DNA of 64,000 nt from Homarus americanus (lineage: Eukaryota; Arthropoda; Malacostraca; Decapoda; Nephropidae): NCBI RefSeq assembly GCF_018991925.1, contig NW_024729645.1, forward strand, positions 310,001 through 374,000. The letters are read 5' to 3'. The position numbers and the translations under genes were made by a program. The notes beneath the pieces are model-generated. The model was given only the letters and a program-made list of their open reading frames with translations, was not told the DNA's origin and did no database searches. Positions within the stretch are counted from its first letter, which is position 1, and each line of letters opens with the position of its first letter. Below are positions 1 to 15,400 of this stretch, in pieces.

Positions 1-1043
1 GTCTGTCTATCTATTATCTATCTACATTATCTATCGAGAACATAAACTTGGGAGCGGAAATAAGGGGGAGGGGCGCCAATGCCAATAGTGGCCCCAGATG
101 CTTGAGACACATGCTACGCCCCTGACAGGAACGTAACTCTTTATGTATCAGTAAGTCGAGGAGTGTCTATATATGTATCATAAATCTAATCAGTCTAATT
201 ATGAAATTGGCTGTAGGCAAGATATCAGTTAGTCTTTTTGAATTTGCAATTGTTATATATTTTTTTTTATTTAAAAATACTGTATTTGCACTAATATGAA
301 GATCTGGAAAAGTACATCGCAACTTTGAAAATACAGTACAGGGGTACGGTATATAGACTGCTAAAAATAATTTTGTATTTATGAATTCTTTAACCTAATC
401 TTCAAAAATGAAGCACCTGTAGTGTTGGTAAGGTTACAAGAAAATGAAATTTTCATAATTGTAAAAGAGTACCTCCTGTACAGTTCTGTCAATATTTGTT
501 TGCCAATTTATATTATGCATATATTATTATGGTACAGTAGTTTTAAACTAAATGGTTTTTCCTAATTTTTGTAATGACTTATAAATAACATAGAGTACAG
601 TGTAGCTTTCTCGGAATACTCTAAGATTACACATTGATGCAGAGCTTCTACTGGACACATTACTGTAATTGAGTGTGTTACACTGTCTTTAATAAAACTA
701 TATTCACATACTGTTCTGTATTTTCAATTTCTAATCACAAGGAGTAGATAAACAATCTGTAGTGTCATTTCAGTATCTAAATTACATCCTAGACCACAAG
801 TGAGTTTACAAACTGAGAAAAAAAGAAAAAAAAAGGGGGGGGGGGGAGTTAGCAAACAGCTACTGAGCCACACATATTTTTCCCTTTTAATTGTTAAGAG
901 TTAAAATCAGTTGCATCAAGAAGGATACAGGAACATAACCTCACAATCCATCAGGTTTTGACTGTATTCTCATTCCTAAAAATGAGTGATTAGTTTTAGT
1001 TATGCAGTATTCTGCAATAAAGGAAACAGAAAGGCAGGCTTAC
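1..1043. other. Intron or flank without recognised gene
   Basis: This AT-rich stretch lies downstream, in gene sense, of the minus-strand exon that ends at 1044, so it is probably its following intron. It begins with degenerate TCTA tetranucleotide repeats. It contains an AATAAA word on the plus strand at 691-696 and a G run at 835-846. No exon, RNA gene or transposon end was recognised. Confidence 0.4.
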
Positions 1044-1874
1044 CCTTGGTCTATCCGGTCCATTGGGCCAAGTTGTCCCATCATTGGGTGTGGGCCAGGT
1101 CCATGCATGGGACCATGCATAGGGCCATGCATAGGAGGGCCCCCAGGTGGACCCCCTGGTCCAAACGGTGGACCACCAGGACCAAATGGCCCTCCAGGGC
1201 CAGTAAAGCCAGGCCCTGGTCCTCCAGGGCCTGGAAATGGTCCAGGGTGACCAGGCGGACCATTCATCATTTGGGCCTGTTGCTGCTGCCCCAACATTCC
1301 CATGGTACTGTTTGGACCATTCATGTGGGGTCCCGTGGGTGTGGGACTACTATAGTTTGAGGAACAAGGGAAGGGCATGGGTGATGGCCCTGGTCCAGCC
1401 ATGCTGGTTGCAGCCAGGCTGGTAGGAGGACCTCCACCAGGGGGACCAGGGAAGGGAGAAGGGCCTCCCGGGCCGGGAGTGGAGGCATTTGAAGGAGCGG
1501 GAGAGCCAGGAAAAGGGACAGATGGGGGGCCTGAGGTGGGCGGCCCCGAAAAACTGTTAGGAGGCGTGTTGAAGGGTTGTGGGCCACCAGGGCCCGTAGG
1601 AAAATTGCTAGGATTTGATGCAGGGCCTTGAGGACCAGTTGGTGGACCCGGAGAGGGTCGGTTCAGTGTATGACCAGGAGGGTTAAATGTTGGAGTGGAC
1701 GGCCCAGAGAAGGTATTTGGTGTGGCAGGGTTAGGGAACCCCGTGGGACCAACAGAGGGGGGACCGTGTGGCTCTGAGGGGGGTCCTGGGGGGCCCTTCC
1801 AGCCGAGACTTGCTGGCTCCGCCTCCAGGGTGGCGACGTGACCCTCACGCACACACACCCACACACTCGGCAGC
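1044..1874 (-). CDS. Internal exon of a Pro/Gly/Ser-rich (low-complexity) protein
   Basis: An 831-nt open frame reads 5' to 3' from 1874 down to 1044. It is preceded by TTTGCATATTTCAG, with a CTAAT branch-point-like word about 27 nt upstream, and followed by GTAAGC, a strong donor. Both junctions are codon phase 2, so the exon is symmetric, and unspliced translation stops at once at a TAA inside the donor. The roughly 276 residues are dominated by Pro, Gly, Ser, Asn and Thr. There is a QQQQ tract, a GPF/GPGGPP-rich block, and three consecutive GPMH units before the motif MDRIDQG at the end. Gly and Pro codons use mixed third bases, which argues for selection on protein rather than simple DNA expansion. 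No globular domain, signal peptide or membrane segment is present. Such composition is common in chromatin or transcription cofactors and RNA-processing factors, but I cannot name the family. The first 25 or so codons after the acceptor look less repetitive. Confidence 0.6.
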
Positions 1875-2506
1875 CTGAAATATGCAAAACTTTATTAGTG
1901 AAAATTATTAAGATGTTATAAATCACTGACTTTTTCCAAATAATGTGGTACATGTAATTTTTAACAAATAATACACAGGAGCAAATAGGTGAATAAATTT
2001 CAGATGACTATACTTAAGAGATGACCCCAGTCAGACCTTTAAAACAGTTTTGATAATCTAGAATACACTATTTCCTGGCATGTTGGCACCAACTAAGACT
2101 TCACTATACTCTTTCCACACTAACCTGGCCTGTAGGCCCCACCCCTCTTCTACAGGGTATACTAATAGCTGATTGGTTCATAGAAAATTCAAAGTAAAAT
2201 GTGTTCACAATTGGTAAGCAGATCTGTTATTATCTAAAATAATGTTAAATAACTGGACTATCAAAATGCAAATCATTTCAAGGCATTAACACTTCAGAGA
2301 GGGTGTCAGAATATTATAAATATTTATTATAAAAGGTCGATATAAATAATAGCTTATATACGCGCAGTATGGGAGAGGTAAAATGCTCAGGGGAACCAAT
2401 CAGCTATTTGTAGCTATAGACGAAGGGCATGGCTTATGGGCCAGCTTAGTATGGATATACTATAGTTATAACTGTTAGTAATCAGGTACAGAAGGTTTAA
2501 ACATAA
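1875..2506. other. Probable intron, nothing recognised
   Basis: AT-rich sequence upstream, in gene sense, of the minus-strand Pro/Gly-rich exon. I see no coding potential, RNA gene or clear repeat. Confidence 0.4.
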
Positions 2507-3677
2507 TATAGTAAGATCTCTTTTTTTGCGAGTAATACAGACTGGAAAATTTGCGCCAAATTCAAATTCGCCAAATGCAAATACATAAATTAATGGGGAA
2601 AATAACAATATAAACTGGCCACTCTACATCAACCTCTGATTTTCCCATTTATAACCTCAGAATGATACAAATTCTGCCTTTATTGACCTGATTGTGCTTT
2701 CCAGAAACTAGTTTTTAGGCCTTCCACAAGTAACTTAATCACACACTGCTTATCCTGCATTGAGTACTTGGCAAACTTAACTCCCTTATGATAGTTACGC
2801 TTCTCATTTTCCTTATTTGGCTGCTTAGGTGAGTCTGTCCCACCCCTACCAGCACCAGTACGACCCCCAGTAAAGATGGAGGCCATTATCTTGACTCGAC
2901 AGGTGGTAGCACCACCCAAAAACGCACACAATAACAGCCCAGGCGGTCGCTAGCATGGTGCGGGCTACAACATGATAGTTGCGTTCTTGTAAACCTTTTA
3001 CATTCACCACTGGCAATTCGACCACCAGAACGCGTCTTGGAAACATTCTTCTTACCTTGTCTTTCCATATTCATCGCTAACACAACAAAATTGGAGAAAA
3101 CAGCGAAAATCACAGAGCAATTGAGAGAAACCGTGCGATTCACCTGATCACGTGATGTAAACAGAGAGCGCTGGTGTAAACCGTTATTAGTCTTCACTTC
3201 GAAACATTCTTTTTACTTATGGGTAACAGCTAAGTTTGCAAAAAAAAAAGAAATTGACAGAGTACCTCTCAAAAAACACTTCACAAACAAAAGACAAGAA
3301 TCAATTGAACATGTGATGTCAAATGTGAACTGTAAACATTGCATAACCCCGCGCCACGCTTAAAACGTTGAGGATGGAAACGTGCTATAGCCAACTTTTG
3401 TATGCAAAATTTCACGTTTTACAAACAGCGTTCCCCTATACATCAATCGCGTTACAACCAATTCGCATTGACAAAACACGCATTGTAGCAGAAATGACTA
3501 ACTGGTAGGAGGGCTGTGACATGATTCAAGACGGTGGCCAGCATTCAGCTTGCTGGTTCTCACGTTCAGCTGGCTGGATCTCGCGAAATTCACGATATTT
3601 TACACCAAATATAAGACTTGGTTACATTAGGTAGTGCTCGCGAAATTCAAAAATGCGAAATATGAGATCTTACTGTA
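2507..3677. mobile_element. TA-flanked TIR DNA transposon relic (~1.17 kb, pogo/Tc1-like ends)
   Basis: The left end reads TATAGTAAGATCTC and the right end, read in reverse complement, TACAGTAAGATCTC. Both are followed by related subterminal words rich in GCGA and AAATTCG. The ends and TA context match the style of pogo/Tigger-type elements. Short minus-strand open frames lie inside (2680-2931 and 2886-3197). One contains a Lys/Asn-rich run and another a basic GKKNVSKTRSGG segment. Neither is recognisable as a transposase, so the element is probably a non-autonomous or degraded derivative. The internal sequence is less AT-rich than its surroundings. Confidence 0.5.
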
Positions 3678-3694
3678 TTCTTTTTATATATACA

Positions 3695-7745
<4,051 letters not shown>

Positions 7746-7993
7746 ATCATTATCACCATTAACAGCCATTTTCCACACTAGTGGGAGTTAGCCATGATGA
7801 CCTGATGGCATTGTGTCCTGACTGACATCAGGAAAATTTGACTGAAGTTTTAAGGCTGGATACCCTTCTTCTCACCAGCACACTTTAACAAAGTGAAAAC
7901 TAGGCATTATATGTATGGCATCCAAGCACTCTCTTAGCTGGAGAGGGGAAGGGCTGCTACTCCGTGGTAAAAAAAAAAAAAAAAAAAAAAAAT
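7746..7993 (+). mobile_element. RTE-like LINE 3' tail or derived SINE
   Basis: The segment contains AAGGCTGGATACCCTTCTTC followed by a CACCAGCACACTTTA block. This resembles the GGCCGGATGCCCTTCCTGACGCCAA-type 3' region found in many RTE-clade elements and the SINEs that use it. It ends in an uninterrupted A tract at 7970-7991. The body is short and carries no reading frame, so this is a 5'-truncated copy or a SINE. Family assignment rests on the tail resemblance only. Confidence 0.45.
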
Positions 7994-8247
7994 TACCAGA
8001 CGAATTATTGATATTGTTACCAATTTCAAATACTGTACCTTGGATGCTAATAACATTTAGAAATAAAATTGAAAATGGAAATAATTCCCAAGAATTGCAG
8101 TGAGTAATTGATGTTATGACATGTTTTACGAACCAATAAAAATGCGGTACAGTATAGGTAAATTATGATCAACTACATCAATGGTATAACATTATCAGTA
8201 CAGTACAGTAAACAGGTACAAGACCTATGACAATGTATGGCTGTGAA

Positions 8248-8490
8248 ACTTACAGCCGTTTTCTTAGCTGTTCAGGAGCTAGGTGAACACATTGTTTTCC
8301 AGCTCCCCACACATGAACAGGTTTCTTAAACGCATTTTCAAGGCCTCTCGCACCAGCCACATACAGCACTGTTGCGTACAATTGTTGTGAGAGGCCTCAG
8401 AAATGCGTTTAAGAAACCCAATCATGTGTGGGAAGCTTTGTAAACGTGTTCGCCTAGCTCCTGAACAACTACGAATATGGCTGTTAGTCC
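8248..8490. mobile_element. Foldback (long inverted repeat) element
   Basis: Two arms of about 100 bp, 8248-8350 and 8388-8490, are inverted copies around a loop of about 40 bp. Matching words include TTCAGGAGCTAGG / CCTAGCTCCTGAA, TTTCTTAAACGCATTT / AAATGCGTTTAAGAAA and AAGGCCTCTCGCA / TGTGAGAGGCCTC. Arms differ by scattered substitutions, so the hairpin is old. No coding content. No clear target-site duplication was found. Confidence 0.7.
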
Positions 8491-8533
8491 TTCAAATAAT
8501 TTGGTACTGAAGCTCTTGGTTTTTTAGAACTAG

Positions 8534-8665
8534 TACAGTAAGACCTCTATTTAATGGACTATATGGGAGACTGTAGTCCATTGAGTGTAAAACCCCAATA
8601 CAACAGAATACAGTACAGGTACACCCCGTTAGATTTATGTCTGTTAAATGGAGGTTTTTACTGTA
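8534..8665. mobile_element. 132-bp MITE with TACAGTAA ends
   Basis: The left end is TACAGTAAGACCTCTATTTA and the right end in reverse complement TACAGTAAAAACCTCCATTT. These are imperfect terminal inverted repeats bounded by TA, as in pogo/Tigger-derived MITEs. The body is too short to encode anything. Confidence 0.65.
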
Positions 8666-9592
8666 TACTCTGTACTGTATTGTGAAAGATATGTGACCCA
8701 GTCTTTGATAGTGATATTACCTTGATAAAATGACCTAATATGGAGTTAAGAAAATTAACAGGGCAACCCCTGATTATAGTTTCCATAAAAGGAAAATAAT
8801 TGGCATGTGTGAACTATGCATCATCTCCAGAAACAGTCTTTGGGAGTGAAGTGCAATATAAAGATAAAGACCACTGAGAGGATCATTATAAAAGTGGCAA
8901 AATAATGCAGAGAATGACATTTCTGATGCAAAGGATGAATGTACAGTACCACAAAGATGGATATACTGTAAGTTACTGGGAACAGATGACTTTAGAAAGG
9001 CCTTGTTTGAGCAGCTATGGACCTACATTTATTACGACAACCGAGGTGAACTATCATCATAAGTAATTAAGTTAAAAAAGATTAAATGGAAAATAAAGAG
9101 AATGGTGAAAAAATGCAAAGGGAGACCAGATGAATGATGGAAGGGAAAAGGTTGTCACAGGGTTTTAAAAATAACAAAAAGTTACAGTGAAGGTAAATAA
9201 ATATGACAGGTAAGAATGGATAAAGTAAATGAGATCAGATTTTTTTAACAATAACTTTATGGAGCAGATGTGTGTGTACAGACTATGCTGACAGAGGGAA
9301 GGGTACCAAAGGATTGGGAGAGGGCAAGTGTAGTTAGCTTGTACAAAAGAAATGAATGTAAAATATGTACTGTATATGGAGGAAAAGTATTCTGAGTATA
9401 CAATACAGTATACACAGCAAACTGTATGGGGGATGTATACAGTACAGTATTATTGAGACAACTGTAGCAGTGTTCAGAGAAGGAAGAGGAATTGAAGATA
9501 AAAGATTCTACATTAAAGTACAATACACTAAATCCTCTGTAATTTGATACGATATAAGCTTTGGTTTGACCAAAACACTGAATTTGCCATTT

Positions 9593-9594
<2 letters not shown>
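8666..9594. other. Stretch without recognised features
   Basis: AT-rich sequence with scattered ACAGTA words. No gene or repeat boundary was recognised. Confidence 0.4.

Positions 9595-9680
<86 letters not shown>
9595..9680. repeat. (TA)n microsatellite
   Basis: About 86 bp of perfect TA, followed by CAGGGGGG and a short TATATATACTGTACAGT palindrome. Open frames on both strands here are repeat artefacts. Confidence 0.95.
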
Positions 9681-9683
<3 letters not shown>

Positions 9684-11940
9684 GGGGGTATATATATACT
9701 GTACAGTGATAGCATGTACCAGACCTGTTTTACAACTTGTATGAACTGAACATATTACAGTACAGTATTGGAATATTGTGAGCATGATGCAACACCACAG
9801 TGCCAGCCCCTGACAAAAACACTAAATGCCTGATTAAAGCAAGTAATCAAATGGCCATCACAGCATAATTTGATGATGATGCCTCCAAGTTAAATGTTAA
9901 ATATAATCACCAATAATACAATCAACATCAGGCAGCTACTGGCCTGAATTATGACACACGATTTTGGGACTCCACCAAATAATTAAACTAATCCCAAAAT
10001 GATTAGTTTTCATGTAAATTTCTAACAAAATAAATTTGTCACATCATATATCAATTGTTGGTTATGAATTTGGTAAAATACATATGAGTCACATATATTG
10101 TATTGTAAAATTTCATGAGTGAGAACTGGGGTCGCTGTAATTGGTTGGAACAAATATTTTACAAAAATTATTACAGTACGTACGTATCTGTTGATTCGTC
10201 AATGATCTCTGTGGTGTCTCCTCACATTGTTCAACCTTTATGACAGTTGAACAGATCGTTCAACATTTGTTCTCCCAGCCACAAGGTTTTTATACAACTA
10301 GCTACAGCAATAATTCGGGGGTGAAAAGCTACTTTAATATTCATTAAGTTTTGTAATGCATGTTATTTAATCTGCAGTATCTGGTAAAAATAATGTAAAT
10401 ATTTGTATACATTTCTAAGAAAGAATACAATAATGTACTAAAAATGAAAATGTGGATGTCTTTTACTCAAACTGTAGAAGTGAATTTATTGACACCTTCC
10501 AGCAAATGTTTTTTTGTTAAATACAATATTAATACAACTTGGGAGATACTTAAACCTCTGGCTGCATAATCAAATGATTCCTAAATATCCACAATGATGT
10601 TTTCTATGCTTTACTATTAAGGGCCTAACAACTCATTACCATAACTAATGTAATGCTTAAAATGCATAAAAATCCCCCCAAAATCTTAGGAATAGAACAT
10701 AACAATCCCCTCAAACAGCCTACTGTAGAGATGTCAAATTCAGCTAAGTAAAATGTAAGAATCAAACAGGCCAAGTCTGACGGTCCTACAAACAAGTTGT
10801 ACACATGGGAGGTAAAAATATTGTACCCACCCATGGACTAAAGTTAAATTCTGCAGCCAAAAGGTATAACAAAAATTTCAATTCTGGCTGAGTCTAGCAG
10901 CCTGAGGGGTACAGGTATGCTGACCATTTTCATTTCAGTTTAATTCCTGTTTTGCATAAAGTATTCCAGGTAACAAAGAGTTTACAAGGCAAGATTATTG
11001 CTTTGAGTAAGCTTGTGAATGAAACTTCTTAATAACTTAGCCAAAACTCTAAGTTAAATTAGTAACACAGAATGTAATAACCACAAATATTGATAACATA
11101 TAATACTGTACAAAAATAAAAATACCAAACTGATGTCATACATTATAATGTGCATAAAAGATCAGTTTTATTCTATAAAGAGAACTAATGGGGTTCAGAT
11201 ATATATACTGTACAACAGTTCCTCAGTACAGTATTACAAGTCATAAAAGGTAACAGAATGGATGGGAGAGAGATTCCCTCACCACAAGACATTCCTTAAA
11301 AATGTAACCATACCATACTGTATTTATCTTTATGGTATACAGTACAGTAGAAGCACTAAATCTGCCGAGTGTTCTCAACAACAATATCACTGATTTGGAG
11401 TCAGATTTGTATAAATACATTGATTACCAACATGTAAAACATACCAGTGCACCAGCATTAAATTCCCTGCTATCAACCTTGAAATTTTTGCACCATCATA
11501 AAACTCTTACGACACCATTATTAACCCCTCCCCCTCCTCTTGACAGTTTTCAGGTCCATTTTCATGACACCTGATGCACATTAATCTATTTTACCTTTCA
11601 ATAATGGCATACACAACATAGTTTACCTGCATGTGATAATGAATCCTGTTACAGATGCCCTAACAGAAAATTGGATTATAATTAGTGATGGACACTGATT
11701 GAAAAACACATTTACATCAACCGCTTCCTCCACTGTTGAACTTAGAATTGTGGTGATGCATGAAGTATAGGGCAATATTAAGGGTAAATAATAACATACA
11801 ATTATAATTTAGCTTGAGGATAATATCTCAGGTACACGCTGCAGCTTGAAAAATAAATGAATATCATACAGTATTCACACAGGCAACATACTGCAAAGTT
11901 GTCTTAAATAGTTCTTTATCCATCTTGTATTTCACTTGAA
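9681..11940. other. Stretch without recognised features
   Basis: AT-rich DNA with many TACTGTA/TACAGTA words. Short open frames at 10625-10834 (minus) and 11332-11574 (plus) have no recognisable domain and no splice context that would favour them. Confidence 0.4.
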
Positions 11941-12150
11941 TCTACAGTCATCTAACATCCTTACCGAAGCTGCAGTCATCTCACATCCTTACTGAAGATG
12001 CAGTCATCTCTCACCCTTACTGAAACTGTAGTAATCTATCATCCTTGCTGAAGCTGCACTCATCTCTCATCCTTACTGAAGCTGCAGTTATCTCTCATCT
12101 TTACTGAAGCTGCAGTCATCTCTCATCCTTACTGAAGCTGCAGTCATCGC
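11941..12150. repeat. 28-bp minisatellite
   Basis: About 7.5 imperfect copies of a unit with consensus GAAGCTGCAGTCATCTCTCA plus TCCTTACT. The 28-bp period is measured between TTACTGAA words at 12073 and 12101. Divergence rises toward the left end. Confidence 0.85.
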
Positions 12151-12384
12151 AGACTGAAAACAGCCTCACATACTGGAATGTCTCATTGCACTTAAATTGT
12201 CCCCCAAAACTACTGTACTGTAGTTTGTGAAACACCAGTGTTCCCCATTGGTACAAAAACCAACATAACATAAAAAAATTTACCAAATAATCCAAACATA
12301 TACAGTACATGGTACAGTATATAAAATGCTACAAGATTCTGACACTTCACAAATAATCTTTATTCATTTAACTTGGGTTGGATA

Positions 12385-12450
12385 TTACTGGCAGTTCTTC
12401 CATAGGGATGGAAAAACTGGCAGTTCTTCTATAGGGATGGAAAGACAGAC
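12385..12450. repeat. Short two-copy tandem repeat
   Basis: Two copies of CAGTTCTTCYATAGGGATGG separated by a few bases, with a period of about 29 bp. Confidence 0.7.
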
Positions 12451-13569
12451 AAGCGCAAATCAAAATGTTCACGGTACAGGTATACTGTATGCAGGGAGGG
12501 GAGAATAAATATTATGCTCAATCAAATTTACAAATTATGTTTACAGATGGAGTTAATTATAGTCAACAGGCAACCAAAGAACATAAATGCGCAATTGATA
12601 ATACAGTAAATTCAAACAGATACTGTATTTGTAGTTTTCCTATTAGGAAAAATAAATACAGGTACAGTACTGTAAAAAAGGGTGACCAAGATTTGGTCAA
12701 TGGTTACATTAAGATACACCCCAAAAAAACATTCCTCATACTGTATATGAAAAACACCAATCAGGACAGGAAAGGCAAGCACTGAGCTGACTCCAGGCAT
12801 CCAAATATTTTTAACAATGAAATGTTAAAGTTTGTCCCTGATATTACTGCATATTGTACTGTACTGTATAACACAGGTGGACCCAGGAATTTAGGAAAGA
12901 GTGGGGAATGGTGCAATGACATAAACCCAAAGAAAGGAAGGGGGATTGTAAGGATTCTAAATGATAGTTTGCATTCATTGACCATTGAGTAATTGTTGCA
13001 AAAATTGTCTAACAGTGATCCACAAGAGTACCGAAGTGTTAAAAATATACAGTACAGTATAATAAAAGCCCTCAAAACATATTCCAACAAATTCTGTCAT
13101 ACCTGGTTTATAATTTCCATATAAATGTTCAGTTGCTTATTATTAAAATAAATAAAATGTGTGTTATGAAGAACTGGCTCTTTGTAAGACTATCTTAGGT
13201 CAACTTTGGCCATAACAACGACCATTAATCTGGGATGCGCATAATGTATCACTGAGTACTAAAAAAAAATTTCCAGTACTTTAGTATATGAATGAAAACC
13301 CTGCTTTCACAAAAATAAATAAATAAATAAATTATGGTATTTTTTGTAGCATCAGAACATGCCGAGTTACTGACACAGGCATCAAAGGTGCATCCAGTGC
13401 TGAACATGGACAGTAAACAGTGTAGCACACTGTAGTGCAGGCTAGTGTGTGTGGCAATGTTTCTGTGCTTATATTGTACAGTACTGTATATATACATATA
13501 CTGTACAGATAATATGTCATATGAAGGTGCTACTGTACTGTATATTGATCTAAAAGTATGGCTAACTAA
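12451..13569. other. Stretch without recognised features
   Basis: AT-rich DNA rich in GTACAGTACTGTA words (12658-12675, 12855-12870, 13047-13062, 13475-13550). No gene recognised. Confidence 0.4.
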
Positions 13570-13758
13570 CCATCAAATAAGAGGCAGAAATTTATAAACG
13601 ATTACTTCAATTATGTTGATATGGAGGAAGAAATTGATGAGTCTATGCTTCTGTCACACACATACCACAAAGAACATGGCAAAGACCACAACTCAGGCCC
13701 CATGCAACAGGAGGAGGAATTTAATAATGAAGGTGATACACCTATTAATCTTTATTAA
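13570..13758 (+). pseudogene. Possible decayed acidic ORF fragment, origin unknown
   Basis: A 62-codon frame without a good start runs from a stop at 13567 to a stop at 13756. Its product has a basic N-terminal KRQKF, then NDYFNYVDMEEEIDES, and ends in a Gln/Glu/Asn-rich tail. The composition looks more protein-like than surrounding AT-rich DNA, and acidic segments of this kind occur between domains of Tigger- and jerky-type transposases. I see no diagnostic motif, so this is a guess from composition. It could equally be chance. Confidence 0.15.
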
Positions 13759-15129
13759 TGTTATTATGATTAATACATATGCTTAAAAGTATTGTTTCCC
13801 ACAAAACATTGCTTAAAATTGTGTATCTTTACAGTTGAGATGAAAAAACAATGAGTGCGTGACATCATGAGTGTAAGCACATGGCCACTACATAGCGCGG
13901 GCGCTAATCTAGCACTAAACTCAAATTCTCGGGGAGATTTTGCTTGACCGCTAAACTTGAGTATCCACTGTACTGTAGCTACCAGCATTTGAATTTATTT
14001 AATAAGACCAAAATTTACAGTATGGCAGGAAGAATTACTTCATTCATTAGTTTTGACGCCCATACTCAGATAAAATTAAATCAATAGTCGATGTATATTC
14101 CCAATAAATTGATAAAGCATGAAACAAAAAACTAATTACAGTACAGGTAATACTGTGTACTGTACAGGTGCTGCCAAATTTGTCTTAATTATAAATAACT
14201 TCTCATTTACAGCACAGTACAGTAAATATTTTTCAAACTAAAATGAATAAATAATAAAATAAAATTTGTGTAACTTCTGATATTCCTAATGCTGTATTGT
14301 AATCTTATAAAGGAAGAAACAAGCATATTAAATTCACTGTATTGTACAGTACAGAACTACTGTACTGTACTGTATTAATTTTTCTTAATATTTAATATAT
14401 TTTCTCTTCATATATTGTTTAACAAGTACAATTATTGAGATAGTGTATACTATAGTTACTATAAAGAACCTACAGTTTTTATTCTAGAAACTCCAGGTGG
14501 ACTTGCAGCTGTCCGAGCTCTCCTGTCCATTTCAGATATTGTCCGAGAAGCACAGAAAAGTGTCTGAGGCCAACCCCATCTGAGAATTGCTAGGTCTTAG
14601 TATCTCTATATGGTAGGGTGAACTTTGAAGCTAGTTGGGGGTGGTTTTGAAGCAAATGAGGTTGAGAGTTCAAGACCCCCAGATCTGAATTTGAACTGGT
14701 TTCTGAGACCATTACTGAATCCACATTTGCCTACGGTAGGCAAGAAGATAAACATTACATTGTCTACATGAACAATGTACCCTGCTGTCAAGCACCACTG
14801 CTTTCACCCTGGGCACTGACAGGTTTTGTCCAGGGGATTGCTTGGCAATGCTTACATCTCAAAGGTTAATCATGAGACTCTGTAGGCCAGACAAATTATT
14901 ACACTACAAAATGGACTTAACTTTACACCAATGAACATTATAACGAGAAAGCAATCATGGGATATTGCCACTTGTAAACACTGCTCTTTAAATGAGCAAA
15001 CATCTAAAATAATGATTAATGAAGAAACTGTTATAATCTTTTATAACACTGTACACACAGAAATGCACAGTACTGATGGCTTATAATTTAAAGATAAAGG
15101 TACAGTACCATAAAGGAAAATGGTGGGCT
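13759..15129. other. Stretch without recognised features
   Basis: AT-rich sequence with a dense cluster of TACTGTACTGTA words at 14335-14378. The segment 14490-14880 is less AT-rich but shows no recognisable gene. Confidence 0.35.
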
Positions 15130-15400
15130 GAGGCAAAAGTATGTGGTCTTAACATAACTGCAGTCTCATGGGTCATGCACCTTAGAAAAATTACAGTTCT
15201 TCTCCTTTTTTTTTTTTTAACAAAGCATCATAATAAATTTACAAGGACCAAATGAATGGCCACTGAGGTCTCAGGACCTTACAGCTTTCAACTTCTTCCT
15301 CTGGGTGGTAACCTAAAATCTGTTGTCAACAAAGTTCATTCAAGATCCAATTAGTTGACCACAAAGGAAATAAATCAAGGTGTGTGGTCCGGAGCCACTG
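15130..15400 (+). pseudogene. Internally deleted mariner-like element with DDE transposase C-terminal remnant
   Basis: Between 15243 and about 15310 one frame reads GPNEWPLRSQDLTAFNFFLW. This closely follows the GPIEWPPRSPDLTPLDFFLWG block of a widespread arthropod mariner-like transposase family, where the Asp of SPDL is the second catalytic Asp. The frame stops shortly afterwards. Upstream, CTCATGGGTCATGCACC matches the terminal segment of a second relic at 52410, so most of the gene is missing and the copy is a deletion derivative. It is non-functional. Confidence 0.6.

Noticed and set aside
986..1631. Plus-strand Pro/Gly-rich open frames opposite the minus-strand exon
   Set aside because: GGNCC palindromes make both strands read as Pro/Gly. 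Only the minus frame spans the whole region with matched splice sites.
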